Source of the DNA: W0P28-013 sp964570565
GTDB taxonomy: Bacteria; Bacteroidota; Bacteroidia; Bacteroidales; Paludibacteraceae
Length of the DNA stretch: 64,000 bases
Direction of reading: 5' to 3'
NCBI GenBank assembly: GCA_964570565.1
Contig: CAZMYT010000003.1
Location: 186,001-250,000, forward strand
The translations under genes were made by a program, and so were the position numbers. Position 1 is the stretch's first letter. Each line of letters opens with the position of its first letter. Shown piece after piece: positions 1 through 9,086 of the stretch. The notes below the pieces were generated by a model that was not told the origin of the DNA, did no database searches, and saw only the letters and a list, made by a program, of their open reading frames with translations.

Positions 1-510
1 CTCATTGTTCACAACCAAAATAGCATCCACGTGTTGGCTCATTTGTCGAACACCTTCGAGGGCTTGATCAATTTTACGTTTCCCCTCAAACGCAAATGGA
101 ATAGTAACAATGCCAACTGTAAGAATTCCCAAATCGTGTGCTACTTTAGCAATAACGGGAGCCGCTCCAGTGCCAGTACCACCGCCCATACCTGCGGTAA
201 TAAACACCATTTTTGTATTATCTTGAAGTAATTGTTCTATTTTAGGTAACGACGCCTCTACAGCCTGACGAGCTACTTCTGGTCGACCACCTGCACCAAG
301 TCCTTCTCCAAGTAAAATTTGTCGACTTACAGGCGAGCGTTTTAGTGCTTGATCATCGGTATTACATACAACAAACGACACATCGGCTATTCCTTGACGA
401 AACATGTGATTGACCGCATTGCCGCCACCACCGCCAACTCCAATTACTTTGATAATTGACAAGCTGTTCATGGCGGTTGTCAAATCTGTCAAATTTTGTT
501 CAAGACCCAT
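1..510 (-). CDS. ftsZ: FtsZ, tubulin-like cell division GTPase (N-terminal part only)
   Basis: The window edge cuts this gene; 170 residues from the ATG at 510 are present and the frame stays open to base 1. FtsZ polymerises with GTP into the cytokinetic Z ring under the inner membrane. Visible motifs are the glycine-rich VIGVGGGGGNAVNHM near residues 22-36, the NTDDQAL segment, and the tubulin signature GGGTGTG at about residues 109-115, which binds the GTP phosphates. The N-terminus is short before the first beta strand, as is usual in this family. It is the last gene of the dcw cluster, 28 bases behind ftsA, so it is probably co-transcribed with it. The C-terminal FtsA-binding peptide lies outside the window. 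Confidence 0.97.
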   Translation of the reverse strand, partial: MGLEQNLTDLTTAMNSLSIIKVIGVGGGGGNAVNHMFRQGIADVSFVVCNTDDQALKRSPVSRQILLGEGLGAGGRPEVARQAVEASLPKIEQLLQDNTKMVFITAGMGGGTGTGAAPVIAKVAHDLGILTVGIVTIPFAFEGKRKIDQALEGVRQMSQHVDAILVVNNE

Positions 511-538
511 ACTATCAGATTTTATGTTAGTGTATTTA

Positions 539-1819
539 TTAATTTACATTTTCTTTTAAGGGAGCATCGTCCGAAAAAAGGTCGCCCAATTTTGAACCAA
601 AAAAATCTTTTAAACCTTTCTTTGGCGCTTTTTTAGCTTGTTTCTTAGGATTTTTATTTAAGGGTTGACAACAGTTTTGTGTGCCACAGAGCAAAAGCCC
701 TACCAATTGGGCATATTCACGACGCACAAAATCATCATTCGTGGTTTCGGTGAGATGTGCGAGATAAGAACCAACGCGCACTTCCATGCCTGTTTTTTCT
801 CTTACTATTTCATCCACATATTTCATATTGGTAACGCCACCAGTAATAACCAAACCAGCATTAAGCGCATCAGCACAGCCCGATTTATGAATTTGCGACA
901 TCACTAGATCAATAATTTCGTGTAAACGAGCTGTGATAATAAGTTCCACATCTTTGGTTGAAACAGAACGTTGTTCAAGCCCTTCGGCTGTGGCTGGCAA
1001 CTCAATTTTTAATACTTTTTTGTCGCGCATAGAAAATTTTTCGCCACACATCAGTTTTAGCTTTTCAGCCTCTTGCTCAAGTAGTTTCAACGATTTTAAA
1101 TCGTTAGTAATATGTTTACCGCCGATAGGAATGACGGCCAAATGTTTCATTAAACCATCTTTATAAACCGCTACAGATGTACAACCAGCCCCAAAATCAA
1201 TAACGGCACTGCCAAGTTCCTTTTCTGATTCACTCAATAAGGCAGTAGCTGTAGCCATAGGAGCTAAGAATTTCTGCGCAATTTCATAGCCTAAAGTACG
1301 CTCTGCGCACTTATCAATATTCAAATTAACTTCAGGTTTGCCTACAGCTAAAATGTAAGACGCTGCCAAATTGCCACCAATTACGCCGATAGGATTCTGA
1401 ATAGGTTCGTTATCAAGCATAAATGTGTCAGTCAAAACACGTAATATGTCGCGCTCTGGAATAGCTGTATTTTGAGCTACCGCTTCCATTTCAGCTAAAA
1501 TTGCTTCCGTAATTTCTTCGTTATGACCAAAAATGCGAGGTACATTCACACGTACCGTACGCAACGAGCGCCCATTGACACCCACATAGAACTGATAAAT
1601 CGGTAATTTAATACGATTTGCCAACAATTTGAGCATCATACTCAAGCGTGCAGCCACCTCACTCGGCTTAGTGATTATGCCGTTACGAATACTATCCTGA
1701 GGTGTTGGCTCCGATTCTAAAGCAAGAATTTCAAGCTTTCCATCAGCAAACTTTTTAGCGGCCATAACAGCCAGCTTAGAATTACCCAAATCGGCGGCTA
1801 CAATAATTTCAGAGTCCAT
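539..1819 (-). CDS. ftsA: FtsA, actin-like membrane tether of the Z ring
   Basis: A 426-residue actin/HSP70-fold ATPase that anchors FtsZ filaments to the cytoplasmic membrane and recruits later divisome proteins. Phosphate-1 motif AADLGNSKLAV is at residues 8-18 and the phosphate-2 motif VIDFGAGCTSVAV lies mid-protein; the FtsA-specific 1C insertion falls between them. The adenosine motif is seen as LVITGGVTNM. The C-terminus has a basic linker (KKAPKKG) and an amphipathic stretch GLKDFFGSKLGDLF, the expected membrane-targeting helix, followed by a short acidic tail. It sits between ftsQ (9 bases upstream) and ftsZ. Length is normal for the family. Confidence 0.96.
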   Translation of the reverse strand: MDSEIIVAADLGNSKLAVMAAKKFADGKLEILALESEPTPQDSIRNGIITKPSEVAARLSMMLKLLANRIKLPIYQFYVGVNGRSLRTVRVNVPRIFGHNEEITEAILAEMEAVAQNTAIPERDILRVLTDTFMLDNEPIQNPIGVIGGNLAASYILAVGKPEVNLNIDKCAERTLGYEIAQKFLAPMATATALLSESEKELGSAVIDFGAGCTSVAVYKDGLMKHLAVIPIGGKHITNDLKSLKLLEQEAEKLKLMCGEKFSMRDKKVLKIELPATAEGLEQRSVSTKDVELIITARLHEIIDLVMSQIHKSGCADALNAGLVITGGVTNMKYVDEIVREKTGMEVRVGSYLAHLTETTNDDFVRREYAQLVGLLLCGTQNCCQPLNKNPKKQAKKAPKKGLKDFFGSKLGDLFSDDAPLKENVN

Positions 1820-1828
1820 AAATAGATA

Positions 1829-2602
1829 TTAATTTTCAATTTTTATTTCAGGTTCAGGTGCGGGCTCAGGTTTTACACAAACTACCTGATCGCGATAACG
1901 TAGGTCAATACGCGTATATCTATTCCAACCTACACGAGGTAAACCTTCTTTATAAAAGGTAAATAATTTTGCGAGTTTTTGCTGCGCATTTTTCACCGAA
2001 CCCAAATAGATGATGTGTGATCCAACGCGAGGGATTAATTCCACATCCAAATTGGGATAAACATGAATTTGCGTGATTTGATTCGACCAAAAATCATCAT
2101 CTTGCAAAGATACTATAAAATCAAATAACTCATTTCTAATAAAGTCTTTATTTACATAACCTGTAACAATAGGCACGTACACAGCATATTTAGTAGAAAC
2201 TGGCATACGTAAACGATTTTCGTCGACATAAAAATTATTCCGATCGGTCAATACTTGAAATACTGGCTGACGTTGTTTTACGTCGATATTTAAAATGCCA
2301 GAAGGCGTTTGATAGCACGATACAAAATTAATCATCGGATGCTTTTTAACCGCCTTTTCCACCGCTTGCAAATCAATTTTGGCAAAAGATAAACCTTTAT
2401 ATTTAGTACGATTATTTTCTAACAACGTCACTATTTCTTGAGTGGTGACAAAGCGCGAATCGTCAGCATCTAACACATTTACTTTTAAACCGGTGCACAA
2501 ACGATTTTCAGTCATTGGCGTCACAAAAATAACCGCCACCAATAGGTAGCCGCACAACAGTGTGACACTAACTGCAATTAATATGATGCGCCAAATTTTC
2601 AT
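1829..2602 (-). CDS. ftsQ: FtsQ/DivIB-like divisome protein
   Basis: A 257-residue bitopic membrane protein with a short basic N-terminus, one transmembrane helix at about residues 5-28, and a periplasmic part holding a POTRA-like region (about 38-110, with KHPMINFVSCYQTPSGILNIDV) and a beta domain. FtsQ connects early cytoplasmic divisome parts to FtsL and the FtsW/FtsI synthase. Sequence similarity in this family is weak in Bacteroidota, so the call rests on topology plus position between murC and ftsA. The C-terminal tail is rich in Pro and Glu (PEPAPEPEIKIEN). Confidence 0.88.
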   Translation of the reverse strand: MKIWRIILIAVSVTLLCGYLLVAVIFVTPMTENRLCTGLKVNVLDADDSRFVTTQEIVTLLENNRTKYKGLSFAKIDLQAVEKAVKKHPMINFVSCYQTPSGILNIDVKQRQPVFQVLTDRNNFYVDENRLRMPVSTKYAVYVPIVTGYVNKDFIRNELFDFIVSLQDDDFWSNQITQIHVYPNLDVELIPRVGSHIIYLGSVKNAQQKLAKLFTFYKEGLPRVGWNRYTRIDLRYRDQVVCVKPEPAPEPEIKIEN

Positions 2603-2626
2603 GGTTCAGATTACCGATTTGCAAAA

Positions 2627-3988
2627 TTAATGAAAAATCTCAACCAACTTTGGTAAATAAGTATCAATATCGCCGGCACCGACCGTTAATAAAACATCAA
2701 ACTGCTTAGTTTTTAGCAAATCTATCAACTCCGCTTTGGTGGTCAATGTTTTCAAAGGACAGGTTACTTCGTCAAAAATAAGTTGCGACGTAACACCAGT
2801 AATAGGCAGTTCACGCGCTGGATAAATTTCGACCAACACCACCTCATCGAGGTGCGACAACGAAGCCGCAAAATCTTTATAAAAATCGTGTGTGCGACTA
2901 TATAAGTGCGGTTGGAAAACGCCCAATACTTTTTTACCAGCATATAGCGCTTTTACCGACTGAATACTTGCCAAAAGTTCGGCAGGATGGTGTGCATAAT
3001 CGTCGATAATGGTTAGCTTATCGGTTTTTAAATGCGTCTCAAAACGGCGGCGAATACCGGCGAACGAAGCCATTCCTGCACGTAATTCATCGGCGGTAAC
3101 GCCATTGAGATAAGCCAACGCCATTGCAGCCACACCATTTTCCACATTCACCAACACCGGAACACCCAAATTAACATCGTCAATACGGCTCGTAGGCGTT
3201 ACAAAATCAAAATGTAACTCGCCATTACCAATTTTAATATTTTCGGCATAAAAATCGGCAGGTTCTGTAGCTGAATAGGTATATAGTTTGACTCCGGCTT
3301 GCAAACGAGGTTTCAATTCGATTCCTTTTTTCATAATCAAACAGCCACCTGGTTGAATAAGCGAAGTAAAATGAGCAAAACTCTCTAAATAAGCTTCGTG
3401 TGTGCCATAAATATCAAGATGATCGGCATCGACCGCAGTAACTACCGCCATATAAGGCGTAAGGTGATGAAACGAACGATCGAACTCGTCGGCCTCAATC
3501 ACCACCAAATCACTTTTATCGGACAAGAGTAAATTGCTTGTATAATTTTTTGAAATCCCGCCTAAAAACGCATTACAATCCACATGGCTTTGCTTCAACA
3601 GATGAGCAGTCATGGTACTTGTAGTGGTTTTACCATGCGTGCCAGCCACACATAATCCACGCTCAATGCGTGTCACTTCACCTAAAACTTGGGCGCGTTT
3701 TTGAATGGTAAATCCGTGTGCTACAAAATAGTTATATTCACGATTCTCAGCAGGAATAGCTGGCGTATACACTACCAATGTTTTAGTGTTATCAGTAAAT
3801 GCGAGCGGCACTAAATTCACATCATCGTCGTAATGAATGGAAATACCTTCTTGTTCCAACTCTTCGCAAAGTTGACTACGTGTACGGTCGTAACCAGCCA
3901 CGTCAAAGCCTTTTGCTTTAAAATAACGTGCAATAGCACTCATACCAATACCGCCAATTCCGAGAAAATAAAAATGTGTATAATTCAT
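2627..3988 (-). CDS. murC: MurC, UDP-N-acetylmuramate-L-alanine ligase
   Basis: A 453-residue cytoplasmic Mur ligase that adds L-alanine to UDP-MurNAc using ATP, the first step of peptide stem assembly. The N-terminal Rossmann motif GIGGIGMSA (residues 10-18) binds the UDP substrate, the P-loop GTHGKTTT is at about 116-123, EADEFDRSFHHL and the DADHLDIYG segment are typical of MurC, and the C-terminal domain carries IDDYAHHPAE. Full length for the family. It lies between murG (8 bases upstream) and ftsQ in the dcw operon. Confidence 0.97.
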   Translation of the reverse strand: MNYTHFYFLGIGGIGMSAIARYFKAKGFDVAGYDRTRSQLCEELEQEGISIHYDDDVNLVPLAFTDNTKTLVVYTPAIPAENREYNYFVAHGFTIQKRAQVLGEVTRIERGLCVAGTHGKTTTSTMTAHLLKQSHVDCNAFLGGISKNYTSNLLLSDKSDLVVIEADEFDRSFHHLTPYMAVVTAVDADHLDIYGTHEAYLESFAHFTSLIQPGGCLIMKKGIELKPRLQAGVKLYTYSATEPADFYAENIKIGNGELHFDFVTPTSRIDDVNLGVPVLVNVENGVAAMALAYLNGVTADELRAGMASFAGIRRRFETHLKTDKLTIIDDYAHHPAELLASIQSVKALYAGKKVLGVFQPHLYSRTHDFYKDFAASLSHLDEVVLVEIYPARELPITGVTSQLIFDEVTCPLKTLTTKAELIDLLKTKQFDVLLTVGAGDIDTYLPKLVEIFH

Positions 3989-3995
3989 AAAAAAA

Positions 3996-5102
3996 CTATT
4001 TACGAAGATTTGCCAATTTAATAACCTCTTCTGCTATACGTCGTGCCGAATCTTTTTCGGCTAATTTCAAACTATTTTGTGACAATTGTGCCAATTGTGT
4101 TTCATCAAAAATTAATTGTAACGCTTTGGAAATTAACTCTTTTTCCGCATCTATATCTTTTACCAATACCGCGGCTTGTTTATTCACCAAAGCCATAGCA
4201 TTGTGCGTTTGATGATCCTCAGCTACATTAGGCGATGGCACTAAAATAGTCGCTTTGCCAAGCAAACACAATTCAGAAATAGAACTTGCTCCAGCGCGCG
4301 AAATCACCAAGTCGGCCATGGCGTAGGCTAAATCCATACGACTAATAAAATCGGTAACAATAAAATGAGACGATACAAATGGCGCTGCCGCTTTCCGTGC
4401 CTCATCGATATATCCTTTTCCTGTTTGCCAGATGACTTGAATACCAGATTCGGTTAATTCCTTTAGATGTAGAATAACGCTTTGATTAATGGTTCGAGCA
4501 CCAAGACTACCACCCACAATCAACAATGTTTTTTTATCGGGAGAGAAACCAAATTCCTGATAGCCTTCTGCTTTACTACCTTGTGTTAGATTTTGGCGAA
4601 CAGGATTACCTGTCAAAATGATTTTATCGGCTGGAAAGAATTTTTCCATGCCCTCGTAAGCCACACAAATTTTAGCGGCTTCTTTAGCTAATAATTTATT
4701 GGTAACGCCTGCAAATCCATTTTGTTCTTGTAGTAAAGTAGGCACACCTAACTTATGAGCCATTTTCAGAGCTGCTCCGCTCGCATAGCCGCCAACACCG
4801 ACAGCCACATCGGGCTGAAATTTCTTAATCAGTTTACGCGCGCGCCACATACTGATTTCCAAATCCCACAGGACCGAGAGGTTTTTGAACCAATTCTGAC
4901 GATCGAAACCACGAACAGGCAAACCAACAATATCGTAGCCTGCTGCTGGCACACGTTCCATTTCCATACGTCCTTGTGCTCCAACAAATAAAATTTCGCA
5001 CTCTGGCTGTAACTCCCGTAAAGCATTAGCAATACTTACTGCTGGAAATATATGTCCACCAGTACCACCGCCGCTGATTAGATATTTAGGCTGTTTTTTC
5101 AT
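3996..5102 (-). CDS. murG: MurG, lipid II-forming N-acetylglucosaminyltransferase
   Basis: A GT28-family enzyme on the inner membrane face that transfers GlcNAc from UDP-GlcNAc to lipid I, giving lipid II. The N-terminal loop ISGGGTGGHIFPAVS and the second-domain loops IVGGSLGAR and SRAGASSISEL (UDP-GlcNAc site) are visible. I place the start at the ATG at 5102 (368 residues) because the GGGTGGH loop then sits close to the N-terminus, as in the family. The frame is open to 5192 but the extra residues overlap ftsW and look non-native; another ATG at 5114 overlaps the ftsW stop and would add four residues. Confidence 0.95.
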   Translation of the reverse strand: MKKQPKYLISGGGTGGHIFPAVSIANALRELQPECEILFVGAQGRMEMERVPAAGYDIVGLPVRGFDRQNWFKNLSVLWDLEISMWRARKLIKKFQPDVAVGVGGYASGAALKMAHKLGVPTLLQEQNGFAGVTNKLLAKEAAKICVAYEGMEKFFPADKIILTGNPVRQNLTQGSKAEGYQEFGFSPDKKTLLIVGGSLGARTINQSVILHLKELTESGIQVIWQTGKGYIDEARKAAAPFVSSHFIVTDFISRMDLAYAMADLVISRAGASSISELCLLGKATILVPSPNVAEDHQTHNAMALVNKQAAVLVKDIDAEKELISKALQLIFDETQLAQLSQNSLKLAEKDSARRIAEEVIKLANLRK

Positions 5103-5106
5103 TGTA

Positions 5107-6384
5107 TTACGCATTATTTTCAGGTTTATCAACAGACTCCAATTCATCGGCAGGTAACACATCGGCAGCAACTTCACCATTGGCAGTAGCATAACGTGTT
5201 ACACTCAAAATGAGTCCAAAATAAATACAAGTTATCAAAATAGACGTACCACCACGACTAATTAATGGCAACGGTTGTCCTGTGACAGGAATCAACTGAA
5301 CCGACACGGCCACATGTATAAACGCCTGTAAAACAATAATCAGAGCCAATCCCATTACCAAAACGGCAGGATAAACCGTAGTCGATTTCCAAACAATACG
5401 CCCCGCTCGAAAAAGCAAAATTAGGTAAAGCATAATCACAAATACGCCACCGATTAAACCCAATTCCTCAACAATAATAGAAAAGATAAAATCGCTAAAT
5501 GCTTCGGGCAAGCGATTACGTTGTACACTAGTACCAGGTCCGTGAGGGAAAATACCGCCACGTGCTATGGCTATTTGCCCATGAACAGGTTGTAAGTTAG
5601 CACTATGTATTTTATATTTTTCATTCGGGTCACTACTTTTACCAAAATTTTCGATACGGGCTACCCACGTATAAGCACGTCCAAATGTTTTATAAAAAGT
5701 ACGTGCTACAGGATTTGCATTTCTTAAATTATCAGCTTGGTAGTTTTCTTCTGGTATAAGCACCGCAATAGCAAATACAAGAGCAATAAACAATACGATA
5801 ATTCCCCAAAATGAGGCTAATCGCTTAAAAGCAATTTGGCCGCAAAACAACATGGCAGAAACCACGGTAAAAAGCAATGCTGCGGTAGAAAAGTTCTCTG
5901 GTAAAATAAGCCCACACGTAACCACAATGGACAAAGCTATCCATTTAAAATATTTGCGTTCAAATTCATCATCTTCGGTCTTTTTGGCTCTACTTATCCA
6001 ATCAGCCGTCATGATAATTAAACACAATTTAGCGAGTTCCGATGGTTGAAATTGTGCACCACCAATAGATAACCAACGTGCAGCATCGTTAGCCGAAACA
6101 CCTTTAATCAAGGTAAATACCAACAATCCGAGCGACACTACCCAACCCACATAACCCAACATCTTAATCAATTTATAATCGACCTGCTGAACGATAATCA
6201 TCAAAGCGGTACCAATGCCAAGGAACATAATATGGCGCAAAATTGGGCCGCCAATAGAAGAACCTCTCGACACCAACGTACTAGATGCACTGAACATCTC
6301 GATAATAGAGATGATACAGAGAAAGAAAAAGACCATCCAGATGACGTAATCGCCTTTCAACTGATTTTTAATGTTGTTGTTCAC
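5107..6384 (-). CDS. ftsW: FtsW, SEDS-family septal peptidoglycan polymerase
   Basis: A 425-residue polytopic membrane protein with about ten hydrophobic helices. SEDS proteins polymerise lipid II into glycan strands together with a class B PBP, here FtsI from the same cluster. The signature region VTGQPLPLISRGGTSIL near the C-terminus and GGAQFQPSELAKL in the first half are typical. A longer extracytoplasmic loop (AYTWVARIENFGKSSDPN region) is present. The tail is acidic and hydrophilic. Only a few bases separate the ftsW stop from murG, indicating tight coupling. Confidence 0.95.
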   Translation of the reverse strand: MNNNIKNQLKGDYVIWMVFFFLCIISIIEMFSASSTLVSRGSSIGGPILRHIMFLGIGTALMIIVQQVDYKLIKMLGYVGWVVSLGLLVFTLIKGVSANDAARWLSIGGAQFQPSELAKLCLIIMTADWISRAKKTEDDEFERKYFKWIALSIVVTCGLILPENFSTAALLFTVVSAMLFCGQIAFKRLASFWGIIVLFIALVFAIAVLIPEENYQADNLRNANPVARTFYKTFGRAYTWVARIENFGKSSDPNEKYKIHSANLQPVHGQIAIARGGIFPHGPGTSVQRNRLPEAFSDFIFSIIVEELGLIGGVFVIMLYLILLFRAGRIVWKSTTVYPAVLVMGLALIIVLQAFIHVAVSVQLIPVTGQPLPLISRGGTSILITCIYFGLILSVTRYATANGEVAADVLPADELESVDKPENNA

Positions 6385-6405
6385 GCGCTAAATAGTTAAG
6401 TGAAA

Positions 6406-7749
6406 TTACAAGTTACGTACGCAAGCTTTAAACTGCTCACCACGGTCTTCATAATTTTTAAACAAATCGAAACTAGCACAACATGGTGATAATAAAACGG
6501 TATCGCCAGAGTGAGCCACTTCATAAGCCTTGGCTACACAATCTTCGATGGACGACACTTCGTACATGGCACATGTGCAATGGTCGCTCCAGTATTCGCG
6601 TAATTTGGTATTATCCACTCCCATAAAAATGAGCGTATGTACTTTTTGACGCACTAAATATTCTATTTCCGAATAATCATTGCCTTTGTCGGTTCCACCA
6701 AGAATGAGCACAGTAGGCGTTTTCATACTTTGTAGAGCATACCAACAAGAGTTCACATTGGTGGCTTTAGAATCGTTAATATAACGCACACCACGCACCG
6801 AAGCCACATATTCCAAACGGTGTTCAACACCTTGAAATTCGGCTAACGATTTACGAATAGTCTCTTTACGAATGTGTACAAGTTGAGCAGCCAAGCCGGC
6901 AGCCATTGAGTTGTATACATTGTGAGTTCCTTGTAAAGCTAATTCTTCTACTGGCATAATCATATTATCTTCTTTATGTTGTGATTTTATAGTTAAATCT
7001 TCATGTTCAACAAATGCTTCTGTTTTGTCTGTTTTTTCCAAGGCAAATGGCAATAAACGTGCTTTAATATCACGTTTTTCCAACTCTTCTTTTAATACAG
7101 GATCATCGTTCCAAAAAATAAAAGCATCTTCAGGTGTTTGATTTTGAAGAATACGGAACTTGGAATCGATGTAATTTTGAAATTTATAATCGTAACGATC
7201 GAGATGATCAGGCGTAATATTTAAAATAACCGACACATCGGCTTTAAAATCGTACATGCCATCGAGTTGAAACGAACTCAATTCAAGTACATAATAATCA
7301 TATTGGCATTCAGCCACTTGCCAAGCAAAACTTTTACCAACATTACCTGCCAAACCAACATTCAATCCTTCATTTTTCAAGATAAAATAGGTCAACATGG
7401 TGGTAGTAGTTTTACCATTCGAACCAGTAATACAAATTTTCTTGGCGTTGGTATAACGTGATGCGAACTCAATTTCTGAAATAACAGGAATGTGTTTGGC
7501 GCGTAACGCTTTCACCATAGGTGCTTTATCAGGAATTCCAGGACTTTTAACTACTTCATCGGCATTTAGAATCAAAGCCTCGGTGTGCTGTTTTTCTTCA
7601 TAAGCAATACCACGACGCTCCAACTCCTCTTTATACAAAGGTTTTAAAGCCGACAAATCGGATAAAAACACATCAAAACCGTGTTTTTGTGCAAGAATGG
7701 CTGTTCCAACGCCACTTTCGCCTCCACCGAGAATTACTAACCGTTTCAT
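6406..7749 (-). CDS. murD: MurD, UDP-MurNAc-L-Ala-D-glutamate ligase
   Basis: A 447-residue Mur ligase that adds D-glutamate to UDP-MurNAc-L-Ala. The N-terminal motif ILGGGESGVG (residues 6-15) is the UDP-binding loop, the P-loop GSNGKTTTT is at about 109-117, ELSSFQLDG and NITPDHLDRY are MurD hallmarks, and the C-terminal domain contains ILGGTDKGNDY and LLSPCCASFDLF. Cytoplasmic. Lies between mraY (31 bases upstream) and ftsW (21 bases downstream). Confidence 0.97.
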   Translation of the reverse strand: MKRLVILGGGESGVGTAILAQKHGFDVFLSDLSALKPLYKEELERRGIAYEEKQHTEALILNADEVVKSPGIPDKAPMVKALRAKHIPVISEIEFASRYTNAKKICITGSNGKTTTTMLTYFILKNEGLNVGLAGNVGKSFAWQVAECQYDYYVLELSSFQLDGMYDFKADVSVILNITPDHLDRYDYKFQNYIDSKFRILQNQTPEDAFIFWNDDPVLKEELEKRDIKARLLPFALEKTDKTEAFVEHEDLTIKSQHKEDNMIMPVEELALQGTHNVYNSMAAGLAAQLVHIRKETIRKSLAEFQGVEHRLEYVASVRGVRYINDSKATNVNSCWYALQSMKTPTVLILGGTDKGNDYSEIEYLVRQKVHTLIFMGVDNTKLREYWSDHCTCAMYEVSSIEDCVAKAYEVAHSGDTVLLSPCCASFDLFKNYEDRGEQFKACVRNL

Positions 7750-7780
7750 AGATAAAATTTAATTACTGACATATTGTTTG

Positions 7781-9043
7781 TTATCTCATTTTAAGTGTAA
7801 TAATCGTCACCGCAGCCAAAATCAAACCTACAATCCAAAAACGAATGGTAATTTTAGATTCTGGTATGGCTTGTTTAGAGCCTTGAATTAAAGCCTCTAC
7901 CGTTCCTGCTGGTTTTTGATAATGATGGTGCAAGGGCGACATCTTAAATATGCGTTTACCCACGCCTGTGCGTTTTTTTGTAAATTTAAAATAGGCGGTT
8001 TGTAAAATCACCGATAAACTCTCTACCAAGAAAATACCCGATAAAATAGGAATCAATAATTCTTTGTGAATGGCAATAGCAAAAACTGCTATGATACCAC
8101 CCAACGCCAAACTACCTGTATCGCCCATGAATACTTGTGCTGGATACGAATTGAACCACAAGAAACCAATAGTAGCACCAATAAACGCTGCAGCAAAGAC
8201 CAATAATTCGCCCGAGCCTGGTATGTACATAATATTGAGATAGCCAGAATAATGCACATTACCCGACACGTAAGCCAAGATACCAAGCGTGGCTCCTTGT
8301 ATAGCAGAAGTTCCTGTAGCCAATCCATCCAAGCCATCGGTTAAATTAGCACCATTTGACACCGCAGTCACCACAAAAATTACGACTACTACAAACAAAA
8401 TCCAACCGAGCAATTGTTTATTTTCGCCTGCCCAATTGAAAGCATCAGCATAATCTAAATTGTTATTTTTAAAGAAAGGAATGGTCGTTTTAGTCGATTT
8501 TACTTCATCTTTGGCGTATTCTACCACTTCCAATTGCGTTTTTGTATCTACATGTTTTTGTACATTTTCCACAATCACAGCATTGGGGCTAAAATAGAGA
8601 GTAAGACCCACAATTAATCCAATACCAACTTGACCAATAATCTTAAAAATACCACGTAAGCCATCTTTATTTTTTTTGAAAACCTTAATATAATCGTCAG
8701 CAAAGCCCAATAAACCAAGCCAAACGGTAGTAATAAGCATCAAAATCATATACACATTATCCAACACACCTACAAACAAACAAGGCAAAAGAATAGAAAG
8801 CAAAATGATAATTCCACCCATAGTTGGCGTGCCTGTTTTCTTCATTTGTCCCTCAAGATCCAAATCGCGAATAGTTTCGCCAATCTGCATTTTCTGAAGA
8901 CGATTAATAATACGACGGCCAATCAGGGTCGAAAAAATTAAAGCAAACAAAAAAGCCAAAACTGCACGAAACGAAATGTAATTGAACATACCTGCTCCAG
9001 GAACGTCCAGTTTGTCGAGATAGTTAAATAAATAGTAAAGCAT
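7781..9043 (-). CDS. mraY: MraY, phospho-MurNAc-pentapeptide translocase
   Basis: A polytopic inner-membrane enzyme that transfers phospho-MurNAc-pentapeptide to undecaprenyl phosphate, giving lipid I. KKTGTPTMGG, GFADDYIKV (catalytic Asp pair), NLTDGLDGLA and the histidine motif SPLHHHYQ are all present. At 420 residues it is about 60 longer than the roughly 360 residues usual in proteobacteria; the extra part is a hydrophilic segment at about residues 155-208 between two membrane helices. Such an insertion is, as far as I know, common in Bacteroidota. Sits between murE and murD. Confidence 0.96.
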   Translation of the reverse strand: MLYYLFNYLDKLDVPGAGMFNYISFRAVLAFLFALIFSTLIGRRIINRLQKMQIGETIRDLDLEGQMKKTGTPTMGGIIILLSILLPCLFVGVLDNVYMILMLITTVWLGLLGFADDYIKVFKKNKDGLRGIFKIIGQVGIGLIVGLTLYFSPNAVIVENVQKHVDTKTQLEVVEYAKDEVKSTKTTIPFFKNNNLDYADAFNWAGENKQLLGWILFVVVVIFVVTAVSNGANLTDGLDGLATGTSAIQGATLGILAYVSGNVHYSGYLNIMYIPGSGELLVFAAAFIGATIGFLWFNSYPAQVFMGDTGSLALGGIIAVFAIAIHKELLIPILSGIFLVESLSVILQTAYFKFTKKRTGVGKRIFKMSPLHHHYQKPAGTVEALIQGSKQAIPESKITIRFWIVGLILAAVTIITLKMR

Positions 9044-9086
9044 AGGCTTAAATTTTATAGTATGAATAGGTAAAATTCACAAGTTG

